Assembly (NCBI GenBank): GCA_031425325.1
Contig: JANPJD010000252.1
Coordinates: 1-38,471 of the forward strand
Direction of reading: 5' to 3'
DNA: 38,471 nt
From: Aliitabrizicola sp031425325
GTDB lineage: Bacteria > Pseudomonadota > Alphaproteobacteria > Rhodobacterales > Rhodobacteraceae
A program made the position numbers and the translations under genes. Below are positions 8,241-15,655 of this stretch, in pieces. How positions within the stretch are numbered: position 1 is the first letter of the stretch; each line of letters opens with the position of its first letter. Under the pieces are notes generated by a model. That model saw nothing but the letters and a program-made list of their open reading frames with translations, did no database searches and had not been told where the DNA came from.

Positions 8241-8271
8241 AAGGCCGCGACCCTTCCGGGTGCGCGGCCTT
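8241..8271. terminator. Bidirectional hairpin terminator between convergent genes
   Basis: A perfect nine-base-pair stem, AAGGCCGCG (8241-8249) against CGCGGCCTT (8263-8271), encloses a 13-base loop. It lies between the stops of the plus-strand small membrane-protein gene and the minus-strand DUF1127 gene, so it can serve both. Only short T runs follow the stem in either direction. Confidence 0.6.
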
Positions 8272-8311
8272 GTTCATGCGGTCTGCTCGGGCCGCGGGAT
8301 GACCTGTCCGC

Positions 8312-8515
8312 TCAGGTGCGGATATGGTCGATGTCGCCACGGCAAAGGCCGATATCGTCAAGTTCGCGGTCCGACAGGGCCGACAAGGCCTTGCGGGTCA
8401 CGCGGGCATCGTTCCAATCCTTGAGCGCCACGAAACCGCGGCTCACGAACTGGATGGCATGGTAGGTCGACGTCGCTCCAAGCGGGGCCGACCGGGTCGT
8501 CTCAACGGCGGACAT
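8312..8515 (-). CDS. DUF1127 small protein
   Basis: A 67-residue protein whose C-terminal half has the DUF1127 (YjiS-like) pattern: a short helix with KALSALSDRELDDIGLCRGDI, with Leu-Ser-Asp-x-x-Leu-x-Asp-Ile-Gly as the hallmark. Small DUF1127 proteins are abundant in alphaproteobacteria, and some from Rhodobacter and Agrobacterium bind RNA or act in stress and phosphate responses. Whether this one binds RNA is an inference from that family. The ATG at 8515 has AAGGA about eight bases upstream. The 5' region (8516-8600) is unusually A+T-rich for this DNA and holds a GGGG/CCCC hairpin around 8545-8560, so the gene probably has its own regulated promoter. Confidence 0.85.
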   Translation of the reverse strand: MSAVETTRSAPLGATSTYHAIQFVSRGFVALKDWNDARVTRKALSALSDRELDDIGLCRGDIDHIRT

Positions 8516-8754
8516 GGGTCCAATCCTTTTGTATACTGCTTATTTTCGGGGCTATTTTCCCCTTGCATCGCTAAGTAGTCGTGCGGCCTGAAAGCAGCAA
8601 GCCAGCCAACCCTCATGTCCCCCATGCGCGCCACGCATAGCGATCTTCATGCTTTCGACATCTTTCGTCAGGAGCACTTGGCCCGAAACCGGCGCAGGGC
8701 GCTTCCGCGCGTTCCCGCTTCGTGCTAGCCCTGCGGAAAGACGAGAGGGTAGCG

Positions 8755-9276
8755 GTGCGGGTTCTGGGGATCGATCCGGGTTTGCGTAACCTCGGCTGGG
8801 GCGTCATCGACGTGGCCGGGGCACGCCTGACCCATGTCGCAAACGGCATCTGCCATTCCGAGGCCGGCGACCTTGCCGACCGCCTGTTGACCCTGCATAC
8901 GCAACTGACCGAAGTTCTGCGCCGCTTCGCGCCCGAGGCCGCGGCGGTCGAGCATACCTTCGTGAACAAGGATGCGGTGGCGACCCTGAAACTGGGGCAG
9001 GCGCGCGGGATCGCGCTGCTGGTGCCCGCGCAGTTCGGGCTGACGGTTGGGGAATATGCCCCGAACGCGGTCAAGAAGACCGTTGTGGGCGTCGGTCACG
9101 CCGCGAAAGTCCAGGTGGATCACATGGTGCGGCTGCACTTGCCGGGCGTCAGCATCGCGGGGCCGGATGCCGCCGACGCGCTCGCCATCGCGATCTGCCA
9201 CGCGCACCACCTGCAATCGGCGGGGCGCTTGCAGGCGGCGGTGGCGCGGGCGGCTGCGGGGGCGGTGGCGCGATGA
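8755..9276 (+). CDS. ruvC: Holliday junction resolvase RuvC
   Basis: RuvC is a dimeric Mg2+-dependent endonuclease that cuts Holliday junctions during recombination repair, working with the RuvAB branch-migration complex. The protein has 173 residues, the same length as the E. coli enzyme. The four catalytic acidic residues are in place: D7 (LGIDPG), E66 (AAVEHTF), D138 and D141 (GPDAADALA). I chose the GTG at 8755 because it gives the family N-terminus MRVLGIDPG and has GAGAGGG just upstream; an upstream in-frame start at 8722 would add 11 residues. The stop overlaps the ruvA start (ATGA). Confidence 0.95.
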   Translation: MRVLGIDPGLRNLGWGVIDVAGARLTHVANGICHSEAGDLADRLLTLHTQLTEVLRRFAPEAAAVEHTFVNKDAVATLKLGQARGIALLVPAQFGLTVGEYAPNAVKKTVVGVGHAAKVQVDHMVRLHLPGVSIAGPDAADALAIAICHAHHLQSAGRLQAAVARAAAGAVAR

Positions 9277-9941
9277 TCGGCAAGCTGTCGGGGCGGCTCG
9301 AACATCGGGGCGTCGACCATGTCCTGATCGACGTGCGGGGCGTGGGCTATATCGTCTACGTCTCGGACCGCACGCTGGCCGGGCTGCCCCGGATCGGCGA
9401 AGCGGTGGCGCTTTATACCGAGCTTGTGGTGCGCGAGGACCTGCTGCAGCTGTTCGGCTTTCCCACGATGCTGGAAAAGGAATGGCATCGACTTCTGACC
9501 ACGGTGCAGGGGATCGGTGCGAAGGCGGGCCTGTCGATCCTGGGCGCGCTGGGCGCCGAGGGCGTGGCCCGCGCGATCACGCTGGGCGACGCGCGGGCGA
9601 TCCAGGCGGCACCTGGGGTGGGGCCAAAGCTGGCGCAGCGCGTGGTGCTGGAACTGAAGGCCAAGGCCCCGTCGGTCATGGCATCCGGGGCCAGCCTTGC
9701 GGGCGTGGCCGAGGCGGGGGTGATCGAGCCCGAGGTTGTGATCGCGCCTGTGCGCGCAGCCGTCCCCTCGGCCGCGCAGGCGCGTGCGGGCCAGTCGGCG
9801 GATGCGCTGTCGGCGCTGATGAACCTTGGCTACGGCGCGGGCGATGCGGCGCAGGCCGTGGCGGGCGTGGCAGGCGAGATGCCCGACGCCGATACGGCGA
9901 CGCTGATCCGCCTGTCCTTGAGGGCGCTCGCACCGCGCTAG
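9273..9941 (+). CDS. ruvA: Holliday junction branch migration protein RuvA
   Basis: RuvA binds four-way junctions as a tetramer and recruits the RuvB motor. The protein has 222 residues. An OB-fold N-terminal domain starts MIGKLSGRLEHRG and includes GVGY (about 24-27). Helix-hairpin-helix motifs lie near QGIGAKAGLSIL and PGVGPKLAQRVV, and the C-terminal RuvB-binding domain contains SALMNLGYGAGDAAQAV. An Ala/Val-rich linker joins the second and third domains. The ATG overlaps the ruvC stop by four bases, indicating translational coupling. ruvB does not follow directly; htpX lies between them. Confidence 0.95.
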   Translation: MIGKLSGRLEHRGVDHVLIDVRGVGYIVYVSDRTLAGLPRIGEAVALYTELVVREDLLQLFGFPTMLEKEWHRLLTTVQGIGAKAGLSILGALGAEGVARAITLGDARAIQAAPGVGPKLAQRVVLELKAKAPSVMASGASLAGVAEAGVIEPEVVIAPVRAAVPSAAQARAGQSADALSALMNLGYGAGDAAQAVAGVAGEMPDADTATLIRLSLRALAPR

Positions 9942-9995
9942 GTCTTGCGAGGCGGGCCGGTCTTGCCAATATCTCGCGGAACGGGGGAGGCGCAG

Positions 9996-10889
9996 ATGGG
10001 CTACGTCAAGACGGCGATGCTGATGGCGGCGATGACCGCGCTCTTCATGGGCGTGGGCGCGATGCTGGGCGGCCAGCAGGGTGCGCTGGTCGCCCTGGTC
10101 GTCGCGGCGCTGATGAACGTCTTCACCTGGTGGAACTCGGACAAGGCCGTGCTGCGGATGCATGGCGCGGTCCAGGTCGACGAACGCACGGCGCCCGACC
10201 TTGTGCGGATGGTCAATGCGCTGGCTGACGGCGCGGGGATGCCGCGCCCCAAGGTCTATCTGATCCAGACCGAACAGCCGAACGCCTTCGCGACGGGCCG
10301 CAACCCGCAGAACGCCGCCGTGGCCGCGACCACGGGCCTGTTGCGATCATTGACGCCCGACGAGGTGCGCGGCGTGATGGCGCATGAACTCGCCCACATC
10401 CGCAACTACGACACGCTCGTGATGACGGTGACGGCGACCTTTGCGGGTGCGATCTCGATGCTGGCGAACTTCGCGATGTTCTTTGGCGGCAGCCGCGACC
10501 GTCCCGGCGGGATGCTGGGGACGCTGGCGCTGATGATCCTCGCCCCGCTGGGCGCGGCGGTGGTGCAGATGGCGATCAGCCGCAGCCGCGAATACGAAGC
10601 CGACCGGATCGGGGCCGAAATCAGCGGCGATCCGATGGGCCTCGCCTCGGCGCTGGGGCGGATCGACGGGCTGGCGCGGCGGATCGACAACAACGCGGCC
10701 GAGCGCAATCCGGCGACGGCCCACATGTTCATCATCAACCCGCTGCACGCCCACGCGCATGACAAGCTCTTTTCCACCCACCCGAGCACGGCGAACCGGG
10801 TCGCGGCGCTGAAGGCGATGGCGGCGGCGGTCCCGATCGCTCGGTCGGGCATCCCCAGCACGCGCCGCCGCTCTGGCCCCTGGACCTGA
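9996..10889 (+). CDS. htpX: Membrane zinc metalloprotease HtpX (M48 family)
   Basis: HtpX is an inner-membrane protease of envelope and heat-stress quality control, working alongside FtsH. The protein has 297 residues. Two N-terminal membrane segments lie at about 5-24 and 27-46. The zinc motif HELAH is at 130-134, and the third ligand is expected at E201 in SREYEADRIGAE. A further hydrophobic region covers about 142-192. The ATG at 9996 has GGGGGAGG six bases upstream; earlier in-frame codons back to 9945 lack such a site. It lies between ruvA and ruvB on the same strand with short gaps, so it is probably co-transcribed with them. Confidence 0.93.
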   Translation: MGYVKTAMLMAAMTALFMGVGAMLGGQQGALVALVVAALMNVFTWWNSDKAVLRMHGAVQVDERTAPDLVRMVNALADGAGMPRPKVYLIQTEQPNAFATGRNPQNAAVAATTGLLRSLTPDEVRGVMAHELAHIRNYDTLVMTVTATFAGAISMLANFAMFFGGSRDRPGGMLGTLALMILAPLGAAVVQMAISRSREYEADRIGAEISGDPMGLASALGRIDGLARRIDNNAAERNPATAHMFIINPLHAHAHDKLFSTHPSTANRVAALKAMAAAVPIARSGIPSTRRRSGPWT

Positions 10890-10955
10890 GCCGACCGGGC
10901 CTTGCATCGCCGCAGGCGTTCGTGGACTGTTCCCGCGCACCAGCATGGCGGCCCG

Positions 10956-11984
10956 ATGTCCGACCCCGATCCCTTCCTGCGCCCCGAAAAGCTGCCCGAG
11001 GACACCGACCGCGCCCTGCGTCCGCAGGTGCTGGAGGAGTTCATCGGCCAGGCCGAGGCGCGTGCCAATCTGCGCGTCTTCATCGACAGCGCCCGGATGC
11101 GGGGCGAGGCGATGGACCACACGCTGTTTCACGGCCCGCCCGGCCTTGGCAAGACGACGCTGGCGCAGATCATGGCGCGCGAACTGGGCGTGGGGTTCCG
11201 CATGACGAGCGGGCCGGTGCTGGCCAAGCCCGGCGATCTCGCGGCGATCCTGACCAATCTCGAGGCGCGGGACGTGCTGTTCATCGACGAGATTCACCGC
11301 CTGTCGCCCATCGTCGAGGAGGTGCTTTACCCTGCGCTCGAGGATTTCGCGCTCGACCTCGTGATCGGCGAGGGGCCCGCGGCGCGCACGGTGCGGATCG
11401 ACCTGCAACCCTTCACGCTGGTGGGCGCCACGACGCGGCTCGGGCTGCTGACCACACCCTTGCGCGACCGTTTCGGCATCCCGACGCGGCTGCAGTTCTA
11501 CACCGAGGACGAGTTGCACGAGATCGTCACGCGCGGCGCGCGCCTGCTTGGCGTGCGCGCCGAGGCCGAGGGTTGCCGCGAGATCGCCCGCAGGGCGCGC
11601 GGCACGCCGCGCATCGCGGGGCGGCTGTTGCGGCGGGTGGTCGACTTCGTGCTGGTCGAAGGCGACGGCGTGCTGACGCGCAAGATCGCGGACAGTTCGC
11701 TGACGCGGCTTGGTGTCGATCACCTGGGGCTCGACGGCGCGGACCGGCGTTACCTTTCCCTTCTGGCCGAGAACTATGGCGGCGGCCCGGTGGGGGTCGA
11801 GACCATCGCCGCCGCCCTCTCCGAGGCGCGCGACGCGATCGAAGAAGTGATCGAGCCGTTCCTGCTGCAGCAGGGCCTGATCCTGCGGACCCCGAGGGGG
11901 CGAATGCTTGGGGCCAAGGCGTGGCGGCACCTGGGTCTCGAGCCGCCCCGGACCGGGCCTCAGGCCGACCTTTTCGAGGTCTGA
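10956..11984 (+). CDS. ruvB: Holliday junction helicase motor RuvB
   Basis: RuvB is the hexameric AAA+ motor that drives branch migration on RuvA-bound junctions. The protein has 342 residues, typical for the family. It has RPQVLEEFIGQ near the N-terminus, Walker A GPPGLGKT (60-67), Walker B with DEIH (111-114), sensor-1 GATTRLG, and the C-terminal winged-helix domain ending in FLLQQGLILRTPRGR. I chose the ATG at 10956, which gives the usual MSDPDPFLRPEKL-type start; the ribosome binding site is weak. Upstream in-frame sequence (10902-10955) looks non-coding. The neighbour downstream is the convergent AraC-family gene. Confidence 0.95.
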   Translation: MSDPDPFLRPEKLPEDTDRALRPQVLEEFIGQAEARANLRVFIDSARMRGEAMDHTLFHGPPGLGKTTLAQIMARELGVGFRMTSGPVLAKPGDLAAILTNLEARDVLFIDEIHRLSPIVEEVLYPALEDFALDLVIGEGPAARTVRIDLQPFTLVGATTRLGLLTTPLRDRFGIPTRLQFYTEDELHEIVTRGARLLGVRAEAEGCREIARRARGTPRIAGRLLRRVVDFVLVEGDGVLTRKIADSSLTRLGVDHLGLDGADRRYLSLLAENYGGGPVGVETIAAALSEARDAIEEVIEPFLLQQGLILRTPRGRMLGAKAWRHLGLEPPRTGPQADLFEV

Positions 11985-12017
11985 GCGGGCAACAGCGCTT
12001 CGCCGCAAACGGGCAGA

Positions 12018-12956
12018 CTAGCGCAGCGTTGCGCGCGTTTCTGACGGCAGAGCGCCGAAGCGCGCGCGGTAGGTCGCGGGAAACCGGCCCAGGTGAGAAA
12101 ACCCGGAGTTCAGGGCGGCCTCGGTAACGGTGGGTGGGGGCGTGCCGGATTTCAGGACCAGATGCGCTTGTTCCAGCCGCAGCCGTGTCAGGTAGGCAAG
12201 CGGCGACAGTCCGTGTTTTCGGCGAAACATCTCCTGCAACTGCCGCAGGCTGATCCCGGCATCTCTGGCGATCTCGGCTATCGAAAGCTCTTCGGCGTAC
12301 CGTTCTTGCAGCATGGCCTCGGCCCGCGCAAATGCAGGCGAGACGCCGTGCCGGTGCGAAACGCGGATGGTCGGTTGTTCCGTGCCATATGGTGGCAGGC
12401 TGTCCCGCAGAAGCTGCGCGACCGACGAGAAGGCACCCGGCACGGGGCCGCCATCGTCCGGGCAAAAGGAGGTCAGAAGACTGCAGGCCAACTCAAGGTC
12501 GGGCACCGCAGCCAGCCGTACGGTCCACGCGTGGTCCGGCTGCTTCGGAAGGCCGGCCATGTTCAGAACAATTGCATGGAACGCCTCGCGGCCCTCACGC
12601 TGGGTCAGCGTGCGTCGGCGGCCTCTTGGCAGCAGCAGCGCCTCGCCCGGGCGGCAGGATATGTCCTTCGAGGCTGTCGCACAGAAGATCCGCCCGGAGA
12701 GAGGGATGAGAAGCGTCACGAAGCGATCCTCCTCCAATCCGATTTCGTGACCCGAGCTGATCACCTGCGACAGGTTTGTCTCGGCATCGCTTGCGCCGAA
12801 AGCCCTGACCACGGTGCAGCCTGCCGCCCCGTCGAGAATGTCGAGGTAATCGACACGGCTGAACATGCCCGAACCCACGGCAACCGACTGTCCCGTCGGA
12901 CGGCCCGCAGTCAGCGACCGCTCGGACCACACCGGCATGTTCGTGGGCAGGTTCAT
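12018..12956 (-). CDS. AraC-family transcriptional regulator
   Basis: A 312-residue DNA-binding regulator. The C-terminal 95 residues contain two helix-turn-helix units of the AraC/XylS type: ELSIAEIARDAGISLRQLQEMFRRKHG, then TVTEAALNSGFSHLGRFPATYRARFG. The N-terminal 200 residues fit an AraC-binding-like cupin domain, with RPGEALLLPRGRRR as the loop typical of such domains; the ligand is unknown. The ATG at 12956 is preferred over a TTG at 13004, though neither has a strong ribosome binding site. It is transcribed away from the pliG-like gene across 177 bases and is the obvious candidate to control that gene and itself. Confidence 0.85.
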   Translation of the reverse strand: MNLPTNMPVWSERSLTAGRPTGQSVAVGSGMFSRVDYLDILDGAAGCTVVRAFGASDAETNLSQVISSGHEIGLEEDRFVTLLIPLSGRIFCATASKDISCRPGEALLLPRGRRRTLTQREGREAFHAIVLNMAGLPKQPDHAWTVRLAAVPDLELACSLLTSFCPDDGGPVPGAFSSVAQLLRDSLPPYGTEQPTIRVSHRHGVSPAFARAEAMLQERYAEELSIAEIARDAGISLRQLQEMFRRKHGLSPLAYLTRLRLEQAHLVLKSGTPPPTVTEAALNSGFSHLGRFPATYRARFGALPSETRATLR

Positions 12957-13133
12957 TGGGCGACACCGATGGACCTTCTCGCGGCATCCTCGCAGACCGC
13001 GCAATCTGGATAGCCATACCCGGGCGTGCGGATAAAGCTGCCCCTGACGGCGATCCAGTCCTGCCCACGCCCACCGGAAATGCTGTTCCTCGGGGGGCAG
13101 GACGCCCCAGGCACGTTTCGAAGAGGGTGTTTC
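12957..13133. promoter_or_regulatory. Divergent intergenic region, araC-type regulator / pliG-like
   Basis: This 177-base region separates divergent starts and must contain both promoters. A short inverted repeat, GGGGC (13094-13098) against GCCCC (13104-13108), lies 26 bases before the pliG-like ATG and could be an operator half or a 5' hairpin. I see no convincing -35/-10 pair. Confidence 0.4.
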
Positions 13134-13550
13134 ATGACCAGATCATTTCCTACCCGTCGCATGGTAGTTGCCGGCGCCGCGCTGATCCTTGCCGGTGTGA
13201 CGCATCCGGCATCGGCACAATCGCGCGAAAGGGTCGAATTCGCGAAGGGCAATGACAATGCGGCCGTACAGGGCAACGTGACCGGGCAAGGCTACTACGA
13301 TTACCTGCTGGGTGCGAAGGCCGGACAGACGATGGGCGTGTCGCTGATCACGGACGGCTCGGCCTATTTCAACATCCTGCCGCCCGGCAGCAACGATGTG
13401 GCCATCTACAATTCTTCCATCGAAGGCAATGACGCGACCGGGATCAAGCTGCCCGCGTCCGGCGACTACACGATTCGCGTCTACCTGATGGGCGCGGATG
13501 CCGATGGCGGGGCGACCGTGCCATACACGCTGTCCATCGGAATCAGCTGA
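13134..13550 (+). CDS. Secreted PliG-like protein (putative g-type lysozyme inhibitor)
   Basis: A 138-residue exported protein. A signal peptide covers residues 1-28 with a probable cleavage after ASA and before QS. The mature part matches the PliG (E. coli YcgK) pattern as I know it: VEFAKG, then A-x-x-x-G-x-x-x-G-Y-x-x-Y, AKAGQTMGVSL, and LPASGDYTIRVYL near the C-terminus. PliG proteins are small periplasmic beta-sandwiches that inhibit goose-type lysozymes of animal hosts. Inhibitor activity here is an inference, since the fold may serve other roles. GAGGG lies six bases before the ATG at 13134. A longer in-frame reading from 13026 would bury the signal peptide. It is followed by a small lipoprotein gene and preceded by a divergent AraC regulator. 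Confidence 0.68.
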   Translation: MTRSFPTRRMVVAGAALILAGVTHPASAQSRERVEFAKGNDNAAVQGNVTGQGYYDYLLGAKAGQTMGVSLITDGSAYFNILPPGSNDVAIYNSSIEGNDATGIKLPASGDYTIRVYLMGADADGGATVPYTLSIGIS

Positions 13551-13620
13551 GGCGCAGGCCAGCCCGGCGCGGCGGATGACACGACCTTGAACAACCACGA
13601 CATCCTTGGGGGGATTGCAG

Positions 13621-13923
13621 ATGAAGACAACGACACTTTGCGTTCTGGCACTTGCGCTGGCGGGGTTGGCCGGATGCGTGGAGGAAACCGCCACCATCTC
13701 GACCGTGCCGATGCGAACGGCGGGCAGCGCAGACGAGGCCGCCTGCCTTGCCGCCGTGGCCGCGCAGACGAACAACACGGGCGTGGTGCTAGAATCCATA
13801 ACGTCCGAGGCCAACAACATGGTCACCATCGGTGTCGGGTCCGAGCAGGCGAGGTGGCAATGCCTGGTCAAGAACGGCGTCGTCGCCCAGACGATGTCTA
13901 TGACGAACGAAGGCACGCTCTGA
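13621..13923 (+). CDS. Small lipoprotein of unknown function
   Basis: The product is 100 residues long with a lipoprotein signal peptide and lipobox LAGC (cysteine at 19). The mature part of about 80 residues has two cysteines, one in EAACLAAV and one in RWQCLV, which could form a disulfide in the periplasm. A motif W-x-C-L-V-x-N-G-V-V is followed by SMTNEGTL at the C-terminus. I do not recognise a named family. GGGGGA precedes the ATG at 13621 by about six bases. It follows the pliG-like gene by 70 bases on the same strand and precedes a strong hairpin, so the two probably form one transcript. Confidence 0.72.
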   Translation: MKTTTLCVLALALAGLAGCVEETATISTVPMRTAGSADEAACLAAVAAQTNNTGVVLESITSEANNMVTIGVGSEQARWQCLVKNGVVAQTMSMTNEGTL

Positions 13924-13935
13924 CGGGCGCGCTCC

Positions 13936-13969
13936 TCCGGGTGGCGGGGTTCCCTCGCCGCCGCCCGGA
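13936..13969 (+). terminator. Hairpin terminator after the lipoprotein gene
   Basis: A 12-base-pair stem (13936-13947 against 13958-13969, one G-U pair) encloses a 10-base loop starting 12 bases after the lipoprotein stop. It is followed by CCCTCTT, not a clean T-tract. It would separate the pliG-like/lipoprotein unit from the gene at 14034. Confidence 0.5.
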
Positions 13970-13974
13970 CCCTC

Positions 13975-14003
13975 TTGGCGCGCGGTGGACGGTCCGCTAA
14001 GGC
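13975..14003 (+). promoter_or_regulatory. Possible promoter before the 207-residue unknown gene
   Basis: TTGGCG (13975-13980), 17 bases, then TAAGGC (13998-14003). The same arrangement with the same spacing occurs before ybgC and before the chorismate mutase gene. It lies directly after a terminator-like hairpin, where a new promoter would be expected. Confidence 0.38.
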
Positions 14004-14033
14004 GGGCAGCATGAGGCTGTGGCGCAGAGCGTG

Positions 14034-14657
14034 ATGACCGACAAGGATGTGGAGGCGCTGTTCACCCGCGCCGATGGAACCTACCTCTGTGCACGTTGGG
14101 GACGTCCCATCGTGCCCGTGGTTTTCGGGGTGGAGGAACCGACGCTGCGCGTGCTCAAGGGCGCGCTTGAAGCCGTCGTGGCGCTGGCCGGGCATACGAT
14201 GGCCGAAACCGACCCCGAGCTTGGCGCGAACCTGATGTTCTTCTTCGTGCGCGACTGGGCGGAACTGCCGCAGGTTCCCGGCCTCGACCGGCTGGTGCCG
14301 GATCTCGTCGCGCTTTGCGCGCGGCTCGAGGCGGCCGAGGCGAACCAGTACCGCATCTTCCGCTTCGATCCGCAGGGCGCAATCCGGGCAGCCTTTGTCT
14401 TTCTGCGGATGGACGAACACCTCGCCGCCGTTCCGGCCGAGACGCTGGCACTGAGCCAGGCGGTGCAGGTCATCCTGCTGTGGTCCGACCTCGCCTTTAC
14501 CGGGACGGCCCCGCTGGCGCTTGCGAACGGCACCGTCATGCTGCGGCCCGAGATCGCTGCGGTGATCCGTGCGGCCTACGATCCGGTGCTGCCCGCGATG
14601 TCGCAGGACCCCTCGCACGCGCTGCGTCTGCTGGCACGGGTCTCGCGCCTCGCCTGA
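14034..14657 (+). CDS. Unrecognised cytosolic protein
   Basis: A 207-residue protein without signal peptide or membrane segment. The N-terminus reads TRADGTYLCARWGRPIVPVVFGV, and further on are AETDPELGANLMFFFVRDW and FRFDPQGAIRAAFVFLRMD. I do not recognise a domain; base and codon use look like those of the neighbours, so it is probably a native conserved gene. The start is uncertain. The ATG at 14034 gives MTDKDVEALF but has no clear ribosome binding site. A GTG at 14019 has GAGG only two bases upstream. A seven-codon frame from the ATG at 14011 ends in TGATG, overlapping the 14034 start, which could couple translation. The yihY-type gene follows after 64 bases. Confidence 0.68.
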   Translation: MTDKDVEALFTRADGTYLCARWGRPIVPVVFGVEEPTLRVLKGALEAVVALAGHTMAETDPELGANLMFFFVRDWAELPQVPGLDRLVPDLVALCARLEAAEANQYRIFRFDPQGAIRAAFVFLRMDEHLAAVPAETLALSQAVQVILLWSDLAFTGTAPLALANGTVMLRPEIAAVIRAAYDPVLPAMSQDPSHALRLLARVSRLA

Positions 14658-14721
14658 GTGCAAACGGGAACGCTTTTGCGGCCCCCGCCGTTGTCGGGGC
14701 GACGCAGAGGAGCCCTCCACG

Positions 14722-15645
14722 ATGGATACCCCGGACCGCAGCCCCCATCCGACCGCCTCGCCGGGAGCCGCGCACGCCTCGCGCCCGTCCGAGGTGCCTG
14801 CGCGGGACTGGAAGGCCGTGGCGCGGCGCGTCTGGCGCGGCATTTCAGAGGACCGCGTGCTGCTCGTCTCTGGGGGTGTCACCTTCTACATGCTGCTCGC
14901 CCTTTTTCCGGCGCTTGCGGCCTTCATGTCGCTTTACGGGCTGATCTTCGATCCGGCGACCATCCTGCAACATGCCGAAGCCGTCACGTCGGTCATGCCC
15001 CCCGCCGGGGCCGACATCGTGACGGCGCAGCTTTCCACGCTGGCAAGCCAGCAGGGTGGCGCCCTGACCTTCGGCTTCATCCTGACCTTCCTCATCGCGT
15101 TCTGGAGTGCCAATGGCGGCGTCAAGGCGCTGATCGAGGGGCTGAATGTTGCCTATGATTGCGCCGAGACGCGCAGCTTCCTGCGCCTCAACCTTCTGGC
15201 CTTTGCGCTGACGCTGGGAGCCATGTTGCTGATGACGCTGATCGTGATCGCGCTGACCGTGGTGCCCGCGCTGATCGGATTTCTGAACCTCGGGCAGTTG
15301 GGCGAGGCGCTTCTCTGGCTCTCGCGTTGGCCGATCCTGCTCGTGGCGGTGGGGTTGGCGCTGGCGGTGCTCTATCGCTACGGCCCCGACCGCCCGAAGC
15401 CGCAGTGGCGCTGGGTGACACCCGGTAGCCTGTTCGCCACCCTGGCCTTTATCGTCACCTCAATCGGCGTGACCGTCTACCTTGAGAACTTCGCCAATTT
15501 CGACGCGACCTACGGCGCGCTGGCGGCCCCGATCGCCTTCCTCTTCTGGCTGTGGCTGTCTGTGATCGTCGTGCTGATCGGGGCCGAGATCAACGGCGAG
15601 GTCGAAAAGCAGACCGGCGTTGCCGGGCGGGGCGGGGCGCGCTAA
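14722..15645 (+). CDS. YihY/UPF0761 family inner-membrane protein
   Basis: A 307-residue integral membrane protein of the YihY family, formerly misnamed ribonuclease BN. After a polar N-terminus of about 45 residues, it has about six hydrophobic segments, beginning with SGGVTFYMLLALFPALAAFMS. The family hallmark FWSANGGVKALIEGLNVAYD is present mid-protein, and NFDATYGALAAPIAFLFWLW lies near the C-terminus. The function of the family is not settled. I chose the ATG at 14722, preceded by GAGGAG nine bases away; the in-frame extension from 14569 overlaps the upstream gene and is not membrane-like. Its stop codon lies inside the promoter-like element before ybgC. Confidence 0.86.
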   Translation: MDTPDRSPHPTASPGAAHASRPSEVPARDWKAVARRVWRGISEDRVLLVSGGVTFYMLLALFPALAAFMSLYGLIFDPATILQHAEAVTSVMPPAGADIVTAQLSTLASQQGGALTFGFILTFLIAFWSANGGVKALIEGLNVAYDCAETRSFLRLNLLAFALTLGAMLLMTLIVIALTVVPALIGFLNLGQLGEALLWLSRWPILLVAVGLALAVLYRYGPDRPKPQWRWVTPGSLFATLAFIVTSIGVTVYLENFANFDATYGALAAPIAFLFWLWLSVIVVLIGAEINGEVEKQTGVAGRGGAR

Positions 15646-15648
15646 GGC
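15620..15648 (+). promoter_or_regulatory. Possible promoter before ybgC
   Basis: TTGCCG (15620-15625), 17 bases, then TAAGGC (15643-15648), whose first three bases are the yihY-type stop codon. The arrangement matches those at 13975 and 27135. The -10 element ends seven bases before the ybgC ATG, so a transcript from here would be nearly leaderless. Confidence 0.3.
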
Positions 15649-15655
15649 AGGCGGC

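Noticed and set aside
8241..8311. A stress sRNA processed from the DUF1127 transcript, as known near some Rhodobacter DUF1127 genes
   Set aside because: Only about 40 bases lie between the stop and the hairpin, and no repeated C/U-rich anti-Shine-Dalgarno motif is visible.
12018..15645. A genomic island between ruvB and ybgC
   Set aside because: No integrase, transposase, tRNA or flanking direct repeats, and codon and base composition look the same as in the neighbours. The block may be accessory but shows no sign of recent mobility.
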